Below, one piece after another: positions 38,670 through 47,821 of a stretch of 64,000 nucleotides of DNA. Location of the stretch: the NCBI RefSeq assembly GCF_027942295.1, contig NZ_CP101416.1:2520001-2584000 (forward strand), written 5' to 3'. The translations under genes and the position numbers were made by a program. Position 1 is the stretch's first letter; the number at the start of each line of letters is the position of its first letter. The notes below the pieces were generated by a model. It had not been told where the DNA came from, made no database searches, and saw nothing but the letters and a program-made list of their open reading frames with translations. Origin of the DNA: Pseudanabaena sp. Chao 1811 (GTDB taxonomy: Bacteria > Cyanobacteriota > Cyanobacteriia > Pseudanabaenales > Pseudanabaenaceae).

Positions 38670-41636
38670 TTAGCTAATCTCAAGATATTTCAGAATAGTA
38701 CTCTCAATTAATTCGCCTTCAAATTCCATTGCCATTTGGGTTAATTTCTGGATAAAAGGTTGATAGCGATCGCTCTTTTGGCTAATTAGTTCTAAATGTT
38801 GCGTAAATCTCAGAAACATTCCTTTTTGGGATAGCTCTAAGAGAATACGCAAATCCTCAGATGAAGGTGCAATTATCTCTAGATTACTGGCTTGATTCTC
38901 TGTAAAGTTAGGTAGTTTTTTTACTTCTTCATATTTCCATGTCAGTTGTAAATATTGAGAGATTAACTGTAATAAATAGTCAACGTCGATAGGCTTTGCC
39001 AAGAAAGCAGTACCGCCCATTTCTTCAGTTTTTTGTCTTTCTGCATCCGATACCGATGCTGAGGATACAATCACAACTAAATCCTTAATTGCCATGTCAT
39101 TACGGATTTGTGTCAAAAGCTCAAAGCCATCCATAACTGGCATAATGATATCTGTAATGATCAGATCGTAAGACTGCTGCCTAATTTGAGTTAAAGCCTC
39201 TTGCCCATTCCCCGCTTCATCAACTTCAAAACCGATGGTTGTTAACAAATTAACAAGTACCGAACGATTTTCCCAACGATCATCTACAACTAGTAAACGT
39301 CGAGGTTCACCGTCATATCCCACTATTTGTCTACCATTCTCCGCCAATACTTTCTGTTCACTACTACTAGTTATTTCACAAACTATATCAAAGCTAAAAG
39401 TACTGCCTTGTCCTAATTCGCTACTAACTTCAATGCGACTTCCCATTAAACCTATAATTCTTTGACTGATTGCCAAACCTAAGCCTGTTCCTTCTACATG
39501 GCGTTTCTTGTTGCCAACCTGTTCAAAAGCATCAAAGATTTTTTCTTTATACTGATGATCAATGCCAATCCCCGTATCTTCTACTTGAAAACGAAGCAAT
39601 ACTTGTGTAGATATTGCAGATTGATCGTAGCTTGAGGATATTTGATTTGGAATATTTTGAGAGCTTAAATTTTGGATGCTAAGGGTGACATTTCCTTGGT
39701 CGGTAAATTTAATGGCATTACCGATTAAATTAATTAACACTTGTCGTAGCAACTTCTCATCAACAAAAATGCCCTCTGGTAGATCTTCATCCAAGTTAAC
39801 AATAAGTTGAATCCCTTTTTTCTCTGCTCGTAATCGACATATCTCTACGACACCTTGCAAAAAGGATTGCAAATGAATCGCCTGCGAAGTGATTTCTAAC
39901 TTACGCGCTTCTATTTTGGATAAATCTAAAATGTCATTAATAAGGGTTAACAGATGAGAACCACATTGATGAATAATATTAATCCCTTGACGTTCTTTTG
40001 AGGTGATCGCCTTCGAGCGACTGAGAATTTGAGTATAGCCCAAGATCCCATTGAGGGGTGTGCGTAGCTCATGGCTCATACTTGCCAAGAATTCACTTTT
40101 GGCTTGATTGGCGGCATCAGCTAGTTCTTTAGCCTGACTTAATTCAATGGTTCTATCCGCAACTCTTTGCTCTAGTACCTCAAAGGATTCTTTGAGTTGT
40201 AATGACATTTGATTAAAGGAGTTGGCCAAAACTTCCGCCTCTAAAATTCCCTGAGTATTTACTTCCTGCTCTAAGTCACCTTCGGCGATCGCTTTAGCCG
40301 CGATCGTTAGTTTTTTCATCGGTGCAACAATCAAACGCGAACTAAAGAACCCAATGCCAATAGTAGCCAATAACGTGAGCAGACAAAGCAATATGGTAAA
40401 AGTAGTATTTTTAACCCAAGTTGCTACCTATTAAAAATCGGCTCAAAACAAGTTAAAAACAGCCTCGCTAAGTCCAAAATGACGCTATTTTTATATAAAA
40501 ATCTAGCATTTTTTATTTTAACTTTAGTCTTAAATGAATAGGTAGCAACTTGGGTTATTTTTATTGATTGTCTCCATAAAATCATCTTCAGGTACGACTA
40601 AGACAATAATCCAGTCAATACCACGCTGATCTTTGATGGGGAATACTTCCACAAACTGTCTTTTGCCATCAAGATCAAAATCTAGTTGTTGTCTCGCTGA
40701 AATCCCTCTAACTCCTTGCGAGGATTTAGTTAAATGTTTAATTGTAGATTGAAGTAGATAATCTGGGCTTTGAAAAGCTTGGATTTTAATTGCTTTATTG
40801 CCTTTAATAATGAATGGTTGTGAGATCTTAGAACTGGCAAGTAAATCTTCTGTTTCACGTTCAATCGCAAATACTTCACTATTTCGAGTAATTTGGAGAT
40901 CTTTATCTTTGATGACACGAGTCAGATTTTCTAGATCCAAGGTTACACTTATGACCGCCAGCAAGTCCTGTTGATTAGCATTTCGATATAATGCTTGGCT
41001 CAAACTCAACCCCAATGCAGGTTTTTGAGAACGTGCTAGGGAAAAGATCTGAGTCCAACTAGCTTTTGTATTGTTGATTGCCTGTTTATACCAAGGGCGA
41101 TCGCGAGGATCAAATTTTTCTTTGGCAATTAAGTCTGTACGTTGCCCTTGAGGATTAAGTTTATAGACAAACCGATTTGGTATGGTCGTTTGATCGCGAA
41201 TCTTAACTATGTTCTGACCATCTTCTAATTTTTGATATAGGATAAAATCTCCATTGGGCTTTCCAACCTGCCAGAGTCCACTTGGTGCAATATTTACCAA
41301 ATTTAATAGGTATTTATCTAAACTAGACAAATCATCAAAATACCCATCCTCATTAGCGAGATCAGCAACTACAAGATCGAAAAGAGAATACAACTGTTCA
41401 AAATAGTGGTTAAATTGGTTCTCAATATTATTACTTGCCTCAGTCCGTAGTTGAGAGGCAACATTATTTACTGCTTCTCTTCCATTTCGTAACGATAGCC
41501 AAGCAGTTAGCCCCACTGCCACAAATGTTTGCAGAACAAAGGGTATCACGATCAGCGATCGTAAAGGGATAGAAACAAATCCTGTACGACTAGATTGATT
41601 AAGTTTATTCTTAGATTTAAGATTTTTAGCATTCAT
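38670..41636 (-). pseudogene. Cache-HAMP hybrid sensor kinase split by a MITE
   Basis: The N-terminal piece (41636 down to 40530) has a transmembrane segment (about 26-45) and a Cache-type periplasmic sensor (FILYQKLEDG, DPRDRPWYKQAINN, WIIVLVVPE). The C-terminal piece (40391 to 38670) has the second transmembrane segment, HAMP ([20 protein letters not shown]), HisKA ([15 protein letters not shown]), HATPase_c, a receiver ([24 protein letters not shown]) and a 90-residue tail. Removing 150 bp (MITE plus one target copy) joins [19 protein letters not shown] in frame, giving 938 residues. As it stands, the sensor half ends in NPSCYLFI from the MITE; the kinase half could only start at a TTG. 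Confidence 0.93.
40414..40555. mobile_element. 142-bp MITE with IS982-type ends
   Basis: Perfect 19-bp terminal repeats ACCCAAGTTGCTACCTATT, flanked by the 8-bp duplication TATTTTTA (40406-40413 and 40556-40563). The ends match 18 of 19 bases with the left end of the IS982-family element at 12889, so an IS982-type transposase is the likely mover. It is non-coding inside and has inserted into the sensor kinase gene. Confidence 0.93.
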
Positions 41637-42921
41637 AAATTCCCTCCTTCGACTATGTTTGTAAATTAAGGCATTGAGTCATCCTTCAAACTAGAAGTTG
41701 TTCCCTCCCCGTCGCCACTATCTACTTTGAATCATTGGTATAGCGCTTTTCAAGCAAGCTATTTACAGAGGATTGTGTCCTCGCCTTCGCCGAATCCTGT
41801 AATTCACTCGATTGGTATACGCTATATAACTTGATATGCAGATTATGGGAAACTCTCATCCCTTCTCCAAGGCTAGGAATAAGGGGCTAAAAATTTGCTA
41901 ACCATTCCCTGAGCAAGCGAAATATTCCAGCATCAAGGATCTCTTCTCCTTATTAGCGATCGCCATATCATATGCCTTGATACTCAGAACCTTGATACAA
42001 CCTATTGAGGTTTGAAATGATATCAAGCAATCGAGATATAGGTTTATTTCCCCACCTTTGGTGGGGAAATAAACCTAATACATCACTAGACTGGAAAATA
42101 ATATAGAAAAATGATTGAAAGTACTACAAAACGATACTTTTAATCATTTTTCTGGGATTTGCCAAGGCTCAAAGTTCTGTAAGAAAGTTAAGATTAGGTT
42201 GCTTATCATTAACTATAGAACTTAAACTTTATGCATTATTCAACTCAACTAACATCTTGCTTTCCCTCAGCCAGATTAGGTTTAAATTGTTTGTATTTTT
42301 TAGATAATTACTATGATCTTATTCCGCCCCTTGTCGATTTATTATAATGCTATTAGTGCTAGTTTGTCCGCCAATATATAGTAGTTCTTATCATAAAGAT
42401 TGGGTGATCATAAACTATCTTTGCAAGGGAGATTTACGAAGAAAATTACAAAGATATAAATCCTATTTAAATTTTGTGTAGTACAGATAAATTTTGATAA
42501 AGCACAAAGTGATGTAAAGTTTTTTAAATTTAGTAGGATAGGGGCTAGCTAGATGAAAAAGGAACTTAATCGCCTTGTCTGTAACTTATAAGATTGGAAA
42601 GCGCCATGCTTTTTATCTTCGTTTTCCTGATACTTGTATTTAGACAAAAGATTTATTTGGGGGCATTCTGTCTATGTGTCAGCTTTGAGGTTAGAAAATA
42701 TTGATTTTTTGATAGTTGTTTCTGTCAATGACCTTAAATTAGCGATCGCTGAATGCTAAGCAGTTTGCCTAACTAGCAAAGCTATCCTCAACCAAGGCAA
42801 TGCTGATTTAGGAAATAAAGATAGACTTTTGATTCATAGATCGAGAAAGAATGTAATATCGTATGGAAAATTCTGGATTGTTAAAGCAATAGCTAGACTA
42901 TGGCGATTTAGGTAGATCGAA
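41637..42921. other. 1.28-kb gene-poor region upstream of an EAL gene
   Basis: No convincing gene. It contains a decayed copy of the 4391-4480 repeat (41741-41825: TATAGCGCTTTTCAAGCAAG and ACAGAGGATTGTGTCC), a perfect 15-bp hairpin at 42041-42075 (GGTTTATTTCCCCAC, loop CTTTG) and AT-rich sequence. A 32-codon frame at 42606 (MLFIFVFLILVF) is possible but unsupported. A long leader or small RNA is conceivable; no known riboswitch is recognised. Confidence 0.5.
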
Positions 42922-43680
42922 ATGAAAGACGACCAAGAATATAAATCAATTGGCTGTTGGGAATGTACAAAAGGGGCGGGGTTGGGGTTTGACTTCACAA
43001 TGGCATTTCAACCAATTGTTAATACTACATCTAAAAAAATTTTTGCTCAAGAAGCCTTAGTAAGAGGTACAAATGAAGAACCTGCTGGAGAAATTTTAGG
43101 GCGCATCAATGATGAAAATCGCTATCGTTTTGATCAGGCTTGCCGTGTCAAAGCAGTGCAATTGGGCGCGGATCTGAATATTGATTCCTTCATTAGTATT
43201 AATTTTTTACCCAATGCAGTTTATCGTCCTGAATTATGTATTCGCACAACGATTGAGGCCGCCGAAACCTTTGGATTTCCTGTAAAACAGATCATCTTTG
43301 AATTTACCGAAGGTGAAAAAATAACCGATCATGTCCATCTGCGTGAAATTATTCAATATTATCGAGATACAGGCTTTTTGACTGCGATCGATGATTTTGG
43401 TGCAGGCTATTCAGGACTTAACTTGTTAGCTGATTTTCAAACTGATCTCGTCAAGTTAGACATGGGTTTAATCAGAGATATTTCCCATAGTAAGAACCGC
43501 CAAGCAATTGTGAAAGGAATCGTTCAAGTATGTAATGAATTAGACATTAAGGTTATTGCTGAAGGCGTAGAAACCTATGAAGAGTTAACGATTTTACAAT
43601 CTTTTGGGATAGAACTATTTCAAGGTTATTACTTTGCCAAACCCAAATTTAAGGGCTTGGCTATTATCAATAATTTATAA
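42922..43680 (+). CDS. Stand-alone EAL-domain c-di-GMP phosphodiesterase
   Basis: A 252-residue protein made almost entirely of an EAL domain. The motifs are present: QEALVRG, SINFLPN, FEFTEGE, AIDDFGAGYSG, VKLDMG, AEGVE and QGYYFAKP, so phosphodiesterase activity is plausible. The wording (QEALVRG, FDFTMAFQPIV) is closest to the EAL domains found behind BLUF light sensors (YcgF/BlrP1 type), but no BLUF domain is attached here and no obvious one adjoins. The first 15 residues contain CWEC, a pair of cysteines that could bind metal or sense redox state; this is inference. Confidence 0.9.
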   Translation: MKDDQEYKSIGCWECTKGAGLGFDFTMAFQPIVNTTSKKIFAQEALVRGTNEEPAGEILGRINDENRYRFDQACRVKAVQLGADLNIDSFISINFLPNAVYRPELCIRTTIEAAETFGFPVKQIIFEFTEGEKITDHVHLREIIQYYRDTGFLTAIDDFGAGYSGLNLLADFQTDLVKLDMGLIRDISHSKNRQAIVKGIVQVCNELDIKVIAEGVETYEELTILQSFGIELFQGYYFAKPKFKGLAIINNL

Positions 43681-43946
43681 ATGATTTGCTAAAGGATTGG
43701 CAATTTATTTTTGGGTTGAAAGTGGGATTAAAAGACTGTTGTATTTCGCAGAGCTAGTTAATATCCATTTGAAATCCATTATAAAATCAGCATAAATATA
43801 GTTTAAATACACTTTTTAACAGAACTTGACATTCATGCAACGTTTCTATGCCCATATATCACCCTATTTATAGATGACGATCCCCCCTAGTCAACCTAGT
43901 GTGAGATATCCATAGATTAAAAAACAGTAGAATTCAAGTATTAAGC

Positions 43947-44129
43947 ATGATTCATCAATTAGCAGTTCGCTTAGGTGTGTCGTGTGTGCTGCTCGCAACT
44001 TTGCCTCTCGCTACCGACGAAGTCGTCAAGTATGTGCAAGCCCCACATATATTTTCAGGTATTGGCGCGATCGCCTCATGTATCGGAGCCTGCGTCCCAG
44101 TTTTAACTCTATTCCGTAATTCTGACTAA
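43947..44129 (+). CDS. Small hydrophobic hypothetical protein
   Basis: A 60-residue frame starting MIHQLAVRLGVSCVLLATLPL, with a hydrophobic N-terminal segment and a second one (IFSGIGAIASCIGACVPVL). It could be a small membrane protein. A HIP1 octamer lies inside it. Support is only composition and the free space around it. Confidence 0.4.
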   Translation: MIHQLAVRLGVSCVLLATLPLATDEVVKYVQAPHIFSGIGAIASCIGACVPVLTLFRNSD

Positions 44130-44162
44130 ATTTTAGAAAGCACCACAAAAGCTATTGTTTGA

Positions 44163-44537
44163 TTATGCCCAACGTCCAATCACAATTCTGATCGTGCCAT
44201 CTTCTAATACTTCTTGCTGCTCGATCGCAAAACCCTGTTGAGTTGCACTTTGTAAAACTGTTTTAGTTGCATATCGCTGATTTAGTTCTCCTAAAAACTC
44301 CTCCACATTCATGACCACGCCCCACATATCAGCAATTAATTCATAGCGATCTCCAATCTTCCGAAAACCCAGATCATAGGCATTGGGCATGGGGATCACA
44401 TATTCGGCATTAGTGGTATTGCCTAGATATCCACGTACTAAAGTATTTTGTTTGACGGGATAGCCAAGCTCTTCTAAGGCTTGTTTCAGCAAGTCCCCAT
44501 TTTTGATTTCGATGGCGATCGTAGTGAAGTGGGACAT
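44163..44537 (-). CDS. ycf35: Ycf35 family protein (DUF1257)
   Basis: A 124-residue soluble protein conserved in cyanobacteria and algal plastids, of unknown function. It starts MSHFTTIAIEIKNGDLLKQA and has the family segments TLVRGYLG, ADMWGV and LNQRYA. It lies 35 bases downstream of ycf46 on the same strand, so the two are probably co-transcribed. A GC hairpin (GGAGCG / CGCTCC, about 44551-44570) sits in the gap. Confidence 0.9.
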   Translation of the reverse strand: MSHFTTIAIEIKNGDLLKQALEELGYPVKQNTLVRGYLGNTTNAEYVIPMPNAYDLGFRKIGDRYELIADMWGVVMNVEEFLGELNQRYATKTVLQSATQQGFAIEQQEVLEDGTIRIVIGRWA

Positions 44538-44572
44538 AAAATCTCAAGTAAAAGGAGCGCTTTACGCTCCCT

Positions 44573-46183
44573 TTATTCTAAGTTAATTGCAAATTTTCTT
44601 AATTCTTGAAGTAATTGCTCATCATTAGAGGCAGTGCGTGCACCTGACTCCGCCGCCCATTGTTTGAGAGATTCGATTTGCTGAGAAGCGATCGCAGCTA
44701 GTGGCACTGTTTCCTCAATGGCACTAATGATATCTTCAGTGGTGAAGTCTTCGCGGTTGCCACTGCTGCCACGTCCAAAGGCTCGATGAATGCCATCAAT
44801 AATCACTTGCTCGATCTCTGCCCCACTAAAATTTTTGGTGTGACGAGCTAGCAACATTAGGTCAAAATCACGTAACCGACTGGGGCGCAATTTTTGTAAA
44901 TGCACTTTAAAAATTTCTTGGCGTTCTGATTCAGTCGGTAAATTCAAAAAGAAGATTTCATCAAACCGACCCTTTCGTAAAAGTTCGGCGGGCAAGATTC
45001 TGACATTGTTGGCAGTTGCCACAATAAATACAGGTGCAGTTTTTTCCTGCATCCATGTAATTAGTGAGCCAAATACCCGCCGACTTGCCCCAGAATCACC
45101 ATCGATCGCCATATTTGTATTGCCAAAGGCTTTATCGATCTCATCAATCCAGAGAACACAGGGTGCTGTTGCTTCCGCGAGTTGAATCATCTGTCGCATC
45201 CGACTTTCGCTCTCCCCAACATAACTGCCAAATAGTCGCCCAATATCCAGCCGTAATAGGGGCAAGCGCCATTCGTTGGCGATTGTTTTTGCCGATAGTG
45301 ACTTACCAGTGCCTTGAATGCCAACGAGTAGTACGCCTTTAGGTGTGGGAATGCCATAGCGCTTAGCTTCCTCGGTAAAGGCATCGCGGCGAATCCGTAC
45401 CCATTGCTTGAGATTGTCTAACCCCCCTACATTTTTTAGGGATTCATTCACTGTAAAGAATTCTAAAATGCCTGTCTGTCTAATCGCCTGTTGCTTTTCT
45501 GCCAATACTGCATCAATATCTGAGTCATTAACCTGTTCTTTTTCGGCGATCGCCTTAGCTAAAACCCTTTGAATGCGGGTACGACTTAAACCCTGACAAG
45601 CTTTAACTAACTGCTCCAAAGCTAAATCCGATAAATTGAGTTTGTTGGGGGCAATTTTTTTCCTGATTAAATATTCAATTTCGGCGATCGCGGGTAAAGG
45701 AAAATCAATCGCTGTAATCTCTTCCGTTAATTCGGGTGGGATCTCTAATACATGGCTAGTAAGGGCAATAGTACGGCGGTCGAGCTTGAGATCTCGCGCC
45801 AAATTTTTTAGCTCACGAATAATCGAAATATTGCGATCGTGGTGGGGATATTTGAGGATTGGATGTAAGTCGCGCAATACATATAAAACGTTATCCCCAT
45901 CTTTAGTAGCTTTATCTCTCTGGGCAATCCGTGACAAAGCCGCCATCACCGATCCCTTATCCGCATTATTATCACTCCAGCCTCGTGCAATGTCCCAAAA
46001 CAAAATGCGACGACTGGGGCTAGATTGTAAAGCCATCTCTGTTAAGATTTCTTCGACTGGCTCCTCTTCAGCAGTAACTATATATATAAGTGGATATTTG
46101 GCACGTAGTAACAGATCAAACAGCTCTATAAGTGCTTGATAAACCCTGCTTTTGCTAGAAGAAATAGAATCTATGGATGACAT
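44573..46183 (-). CDS. ycf46: Ycf46 AAA+ ATPase
   Basis: A 536-residue AAA+ protein. The N-terminal half (1-240) is the Ycf46-specific region (IYIVTAEEEPVEEIL, LTSHVLEIPPELTEEITAIDFPLP); the AAA domain has Walker A GIQGTGKS, YVGESESRMRQMI, Walker B VLWIDEIDKAF and ILPAELLRKGRFDEIFFL with the arginine finger region. Published work connects Ycf46 with photosynthesis and inorganic-carbon responses in Synechocystis. The ATG at 46183 is preferred to 46243 because the upstream stretch contains a perfect hairpin (GCAGAGGATTGC / GCAATCCTCTC) and is not family-like. Confidence 0.9.
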   Translation of the reverse strand: MSSIDSISSSKSRVYQALIELFDLLLRAKYPLIYIVTAEEEPVEEILTEMALQSSPSRRILFWDIARGWSDNNADKGSVMAALSRIAQRDKATKDGDNVLYVLRDLHPILKYPHHDRNISIIRELKNLARDLKLDRRTIALTSHVLEIPPELTEEITAIDFPLPAIAEIEYLIRKKIAPNKLNLSDLALEQLVKACQGLSRTRIQRVLAKAIAEKEQVNDSDIDAVLAEKQQAIRQTGILEFFTVNESLKNVGGLDNLKQWVRIRRDAFTEEAKRYGIPTPKGVLLVGIQGTGKSLSAKTIANEWRLPLLRLDIGRLFGSYVGESESRMRQMIQLAEATAPCVLWIDEIDKAFGNTNMAIDGDSGASRRVFGSLITWMQEKTAPVFIVATANNVRILPAELLRKGRFDEIFFLNLPTESERQEIFKVHLQKLRPSRLRDFDLMLLARHTKNFSGAEIEQVIIDGIHRAFGRGSSGNREDFTTEDIISAIEETVPLAAIASQQIESLKQWAAESGARTASNDEQLLQELRKFAINLE

Positions 46184-46279
46184 GGCAGTATCGCAGTTTA
46201 GGTGCAGAGGATTGCTTAGCAATCCTCTCTGACGATGGGGCATCAGTAAGCAGAAATCTACTGATTTGCTCTCAAATAC

Positions 46280-46384
46280 TAAGTAGCTGGGCGCAATTAA
46301 ATATAAAACCCCAAAACCTGTAGCGCACGCGCAGCGTGCGCTACAGGTTTTAGCTCTATTTTTTAATTATGCCTAGCTACTTAA
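46280..46384. repeat. Hairpin repeat family, copy C
   Basis: Ends TAAGTAGCTGGGCGCAATTA and TAATTATGCCTAGCTACTTA are inverted repeats. The core AAAACCTGTAGCGCACGC pairs with GCGTGCGCTACAGGTTTT. The element abuts the transaldolase gene so closely that the stop codon (46381-46383) lies within its end. It may act as that gene's terminator. Confidence 0.72.
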
Positions 46385-47397
46385 ACTGCTGTAAGTACTT
46401 GTTCTTCAAGTTTAGCTAGACGATCTTTTAATAACTCCTCTAAGCTCACCAGTGCCTTGGCAAATCCTTTAATCCCCTCATCAAGTTTATCTGATGCCAT
46501 ACGATCGCTAGCGTGCATCGCATCAAAAGTTGCCTTATCCATAGGGATTTTGGCAATTTCTGAATGAGCAGCAATTTGGGGATCAAGTTTGCGGACTAGC
46601 TCACCCTGAGTGTGTTGCAATTCATCTAGTAAAGCAGGTGAAATCGTTAAGAGATCACAACCTGCTAGCTCGACGATTTCATCCATATTGCGGAAGCTTG
46701 CACCCATAATCTCAGTTTTATAACCAAACTTCTTGTAGTAGTTATAAATTCGTGAAACTGACAATACTCCTGGGTCTTCTTTAGCAGGATAGCTGTCACG
46801 ACCTGTATCTTTTTTGTACCAGTCAAGAATGCGTCCGACAAAAGGTGAAATTAATTTCACTCCTGCCTCAGCACAGGCGATCGCTTGGTGTAATCCAAAT
46901 AGCAAAGTCAAATTGCAATGAATGCCTTCCTGCTCTAACACCTCTGCTGCCTTGATCCCTTCCCATGTCGCCGCAATTTTAATTAATACGCGATCGCGGG
47001 AAATCCCGTGGTCTTCATATTGGTTGATCAAGTAACGTGCCTTGCTAATAGTTGCTTCCGTGTTGTAGGACAAACGGGCATCTACTTCGGTCGAAACTCT
47101 ACCTGGGATAATTTTCAAGATTCTGAGTCCAAAGGCGATCGCTAAGCGATCAAAGGCTAAGGAAACCACCTGAGATGGTGGGGCATCTTTACCCAAATCT
47201 TTTCTGGCTTCTATGAGGGTCTCATCCACAATTTCCTGATATTGGGGCATTTGTGCCGCCGCTGTAATCAAGGATGGGTTTGTAGTTGCATCTTGGGGCT
47301 TAACTTGTTCGATTGCATGAATATCTCCAGTATCCGCAACAACGACAGTCATTTCGCGCAATTGATCGAGAAAACTTTTGGGCAAATCATTAGGCAT
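46381..47397 (-). CDS. tal: Transaldolase
   Basis: A 338-residue TIM-barrel enzyme of the pentose phosphate pathway, moving a three-carbon dihydroxyacetone unit between sugar phosphates. It has family motifs DATTNPSLI (about 35-43), [20 protein letters not shown] (Schiff-base Lys) and [10 protein letters not shown]. The start [20 protein letters not shown] at 47397 is chosen; in-frame ATGs at 47424 and 47409 would add up to nine residues. It is oriented away from psaA, with 424 bases between the start codons. Confidence 0.93.
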   Translation of the reverse strand: MPNDLPKSFLDQLREMTVVVADTGDIHAIEQVKPQDATTNPSLITAAAQMPQYQEIVDETLIEARKDLGKDAPPSQVVSLAFDRLAIAFGLRILKIIPGRVSTEVDARLSYNTEATISKARYLINQYEDHGISRDRVLIKIAATWEGIKAAEVLEQEGIHCNLTLLFGLHQAIACAEAGVKLISPFVGRILDWYKKDTGRDSYPAKEDPGVLSVSRIYNYYKKFGYKTEIMGASFRNMDEIVELAGCDLLTISPALLDELQHTQGELVRKLDPQIAAHSEIAKIPMDKATFDAMHASDRMASDKLDEGIKGFAKALVSLEELLKDRLAKLEEQVLTAV

Positions 47398-47688
47398 AAC
47401 ATCCTCCATAGCACCAGTAATCACTGGCTACCTTTGCACGCCTATCTTAGCCTCAACAGTTTTGAAGATTCTTGAGATTTTAGAGTAATTACAAGATCGA
47501 GGGGCAAATGGGGCGCGAAGTACTGCTATTTATTAGCTAGATAAAGTTTTGTTAAGAAACCTTGAGGACTTATTCCCTAAATATGCTTAGCTTAAGCGTC
47601 CCAACTTATTACAGGATAAACGATGCAGATAATCAGAGTCATTCTAAACAATTGTTACAAACTTTCTGGAGCGACACAAACCTAAACC

Positions 47689-47694
47689 TATAAT
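47689..47694 (+). promoter_or_regulatory. Candidate psaA -10 box
   Basis: TATAAT lies 128 bases upstream of the psaA start, with no good -35 at 17-bp spacing. GTTACAAA about 35 bases before it is like half of an HLR1-type (RpaB) site, known on photosystem I promoters, but the second half is not evident. The rest of 47425-47821 shows nothing else clear. Confidence 0.35.
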
Positions 47695-47821
47695 TACCTC
47701 ATCGTGGCACAGCGACTCTTGTACAGCAGTACTTATCTCATTCATAGATTCAGCACTATGAGAGAGCTTGCCTAATCGTTTAATCTACTTTGTCTTAACA
47801 GTCTGAGAGAGGAAAATTTAC

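Noticed and set aside
42922-43680. c-di-GMP riboswitch in the leader of the EAL gene
   Set aside because: The long leader invited the idea, but I could not find the conserved core of the known c-di-GMP-I or II classes.
45636-46139. 167-codon plus-strand frame inside ycf46
   Set aside because: Antisense to the well-supported AAA+ protein.
46203-46243. Extended N-terminus for ycf46 from the ATG at 46243
   Set aside because: The added 20 codons cover a perfect hairpin and do not resemble the family's N-terminus.
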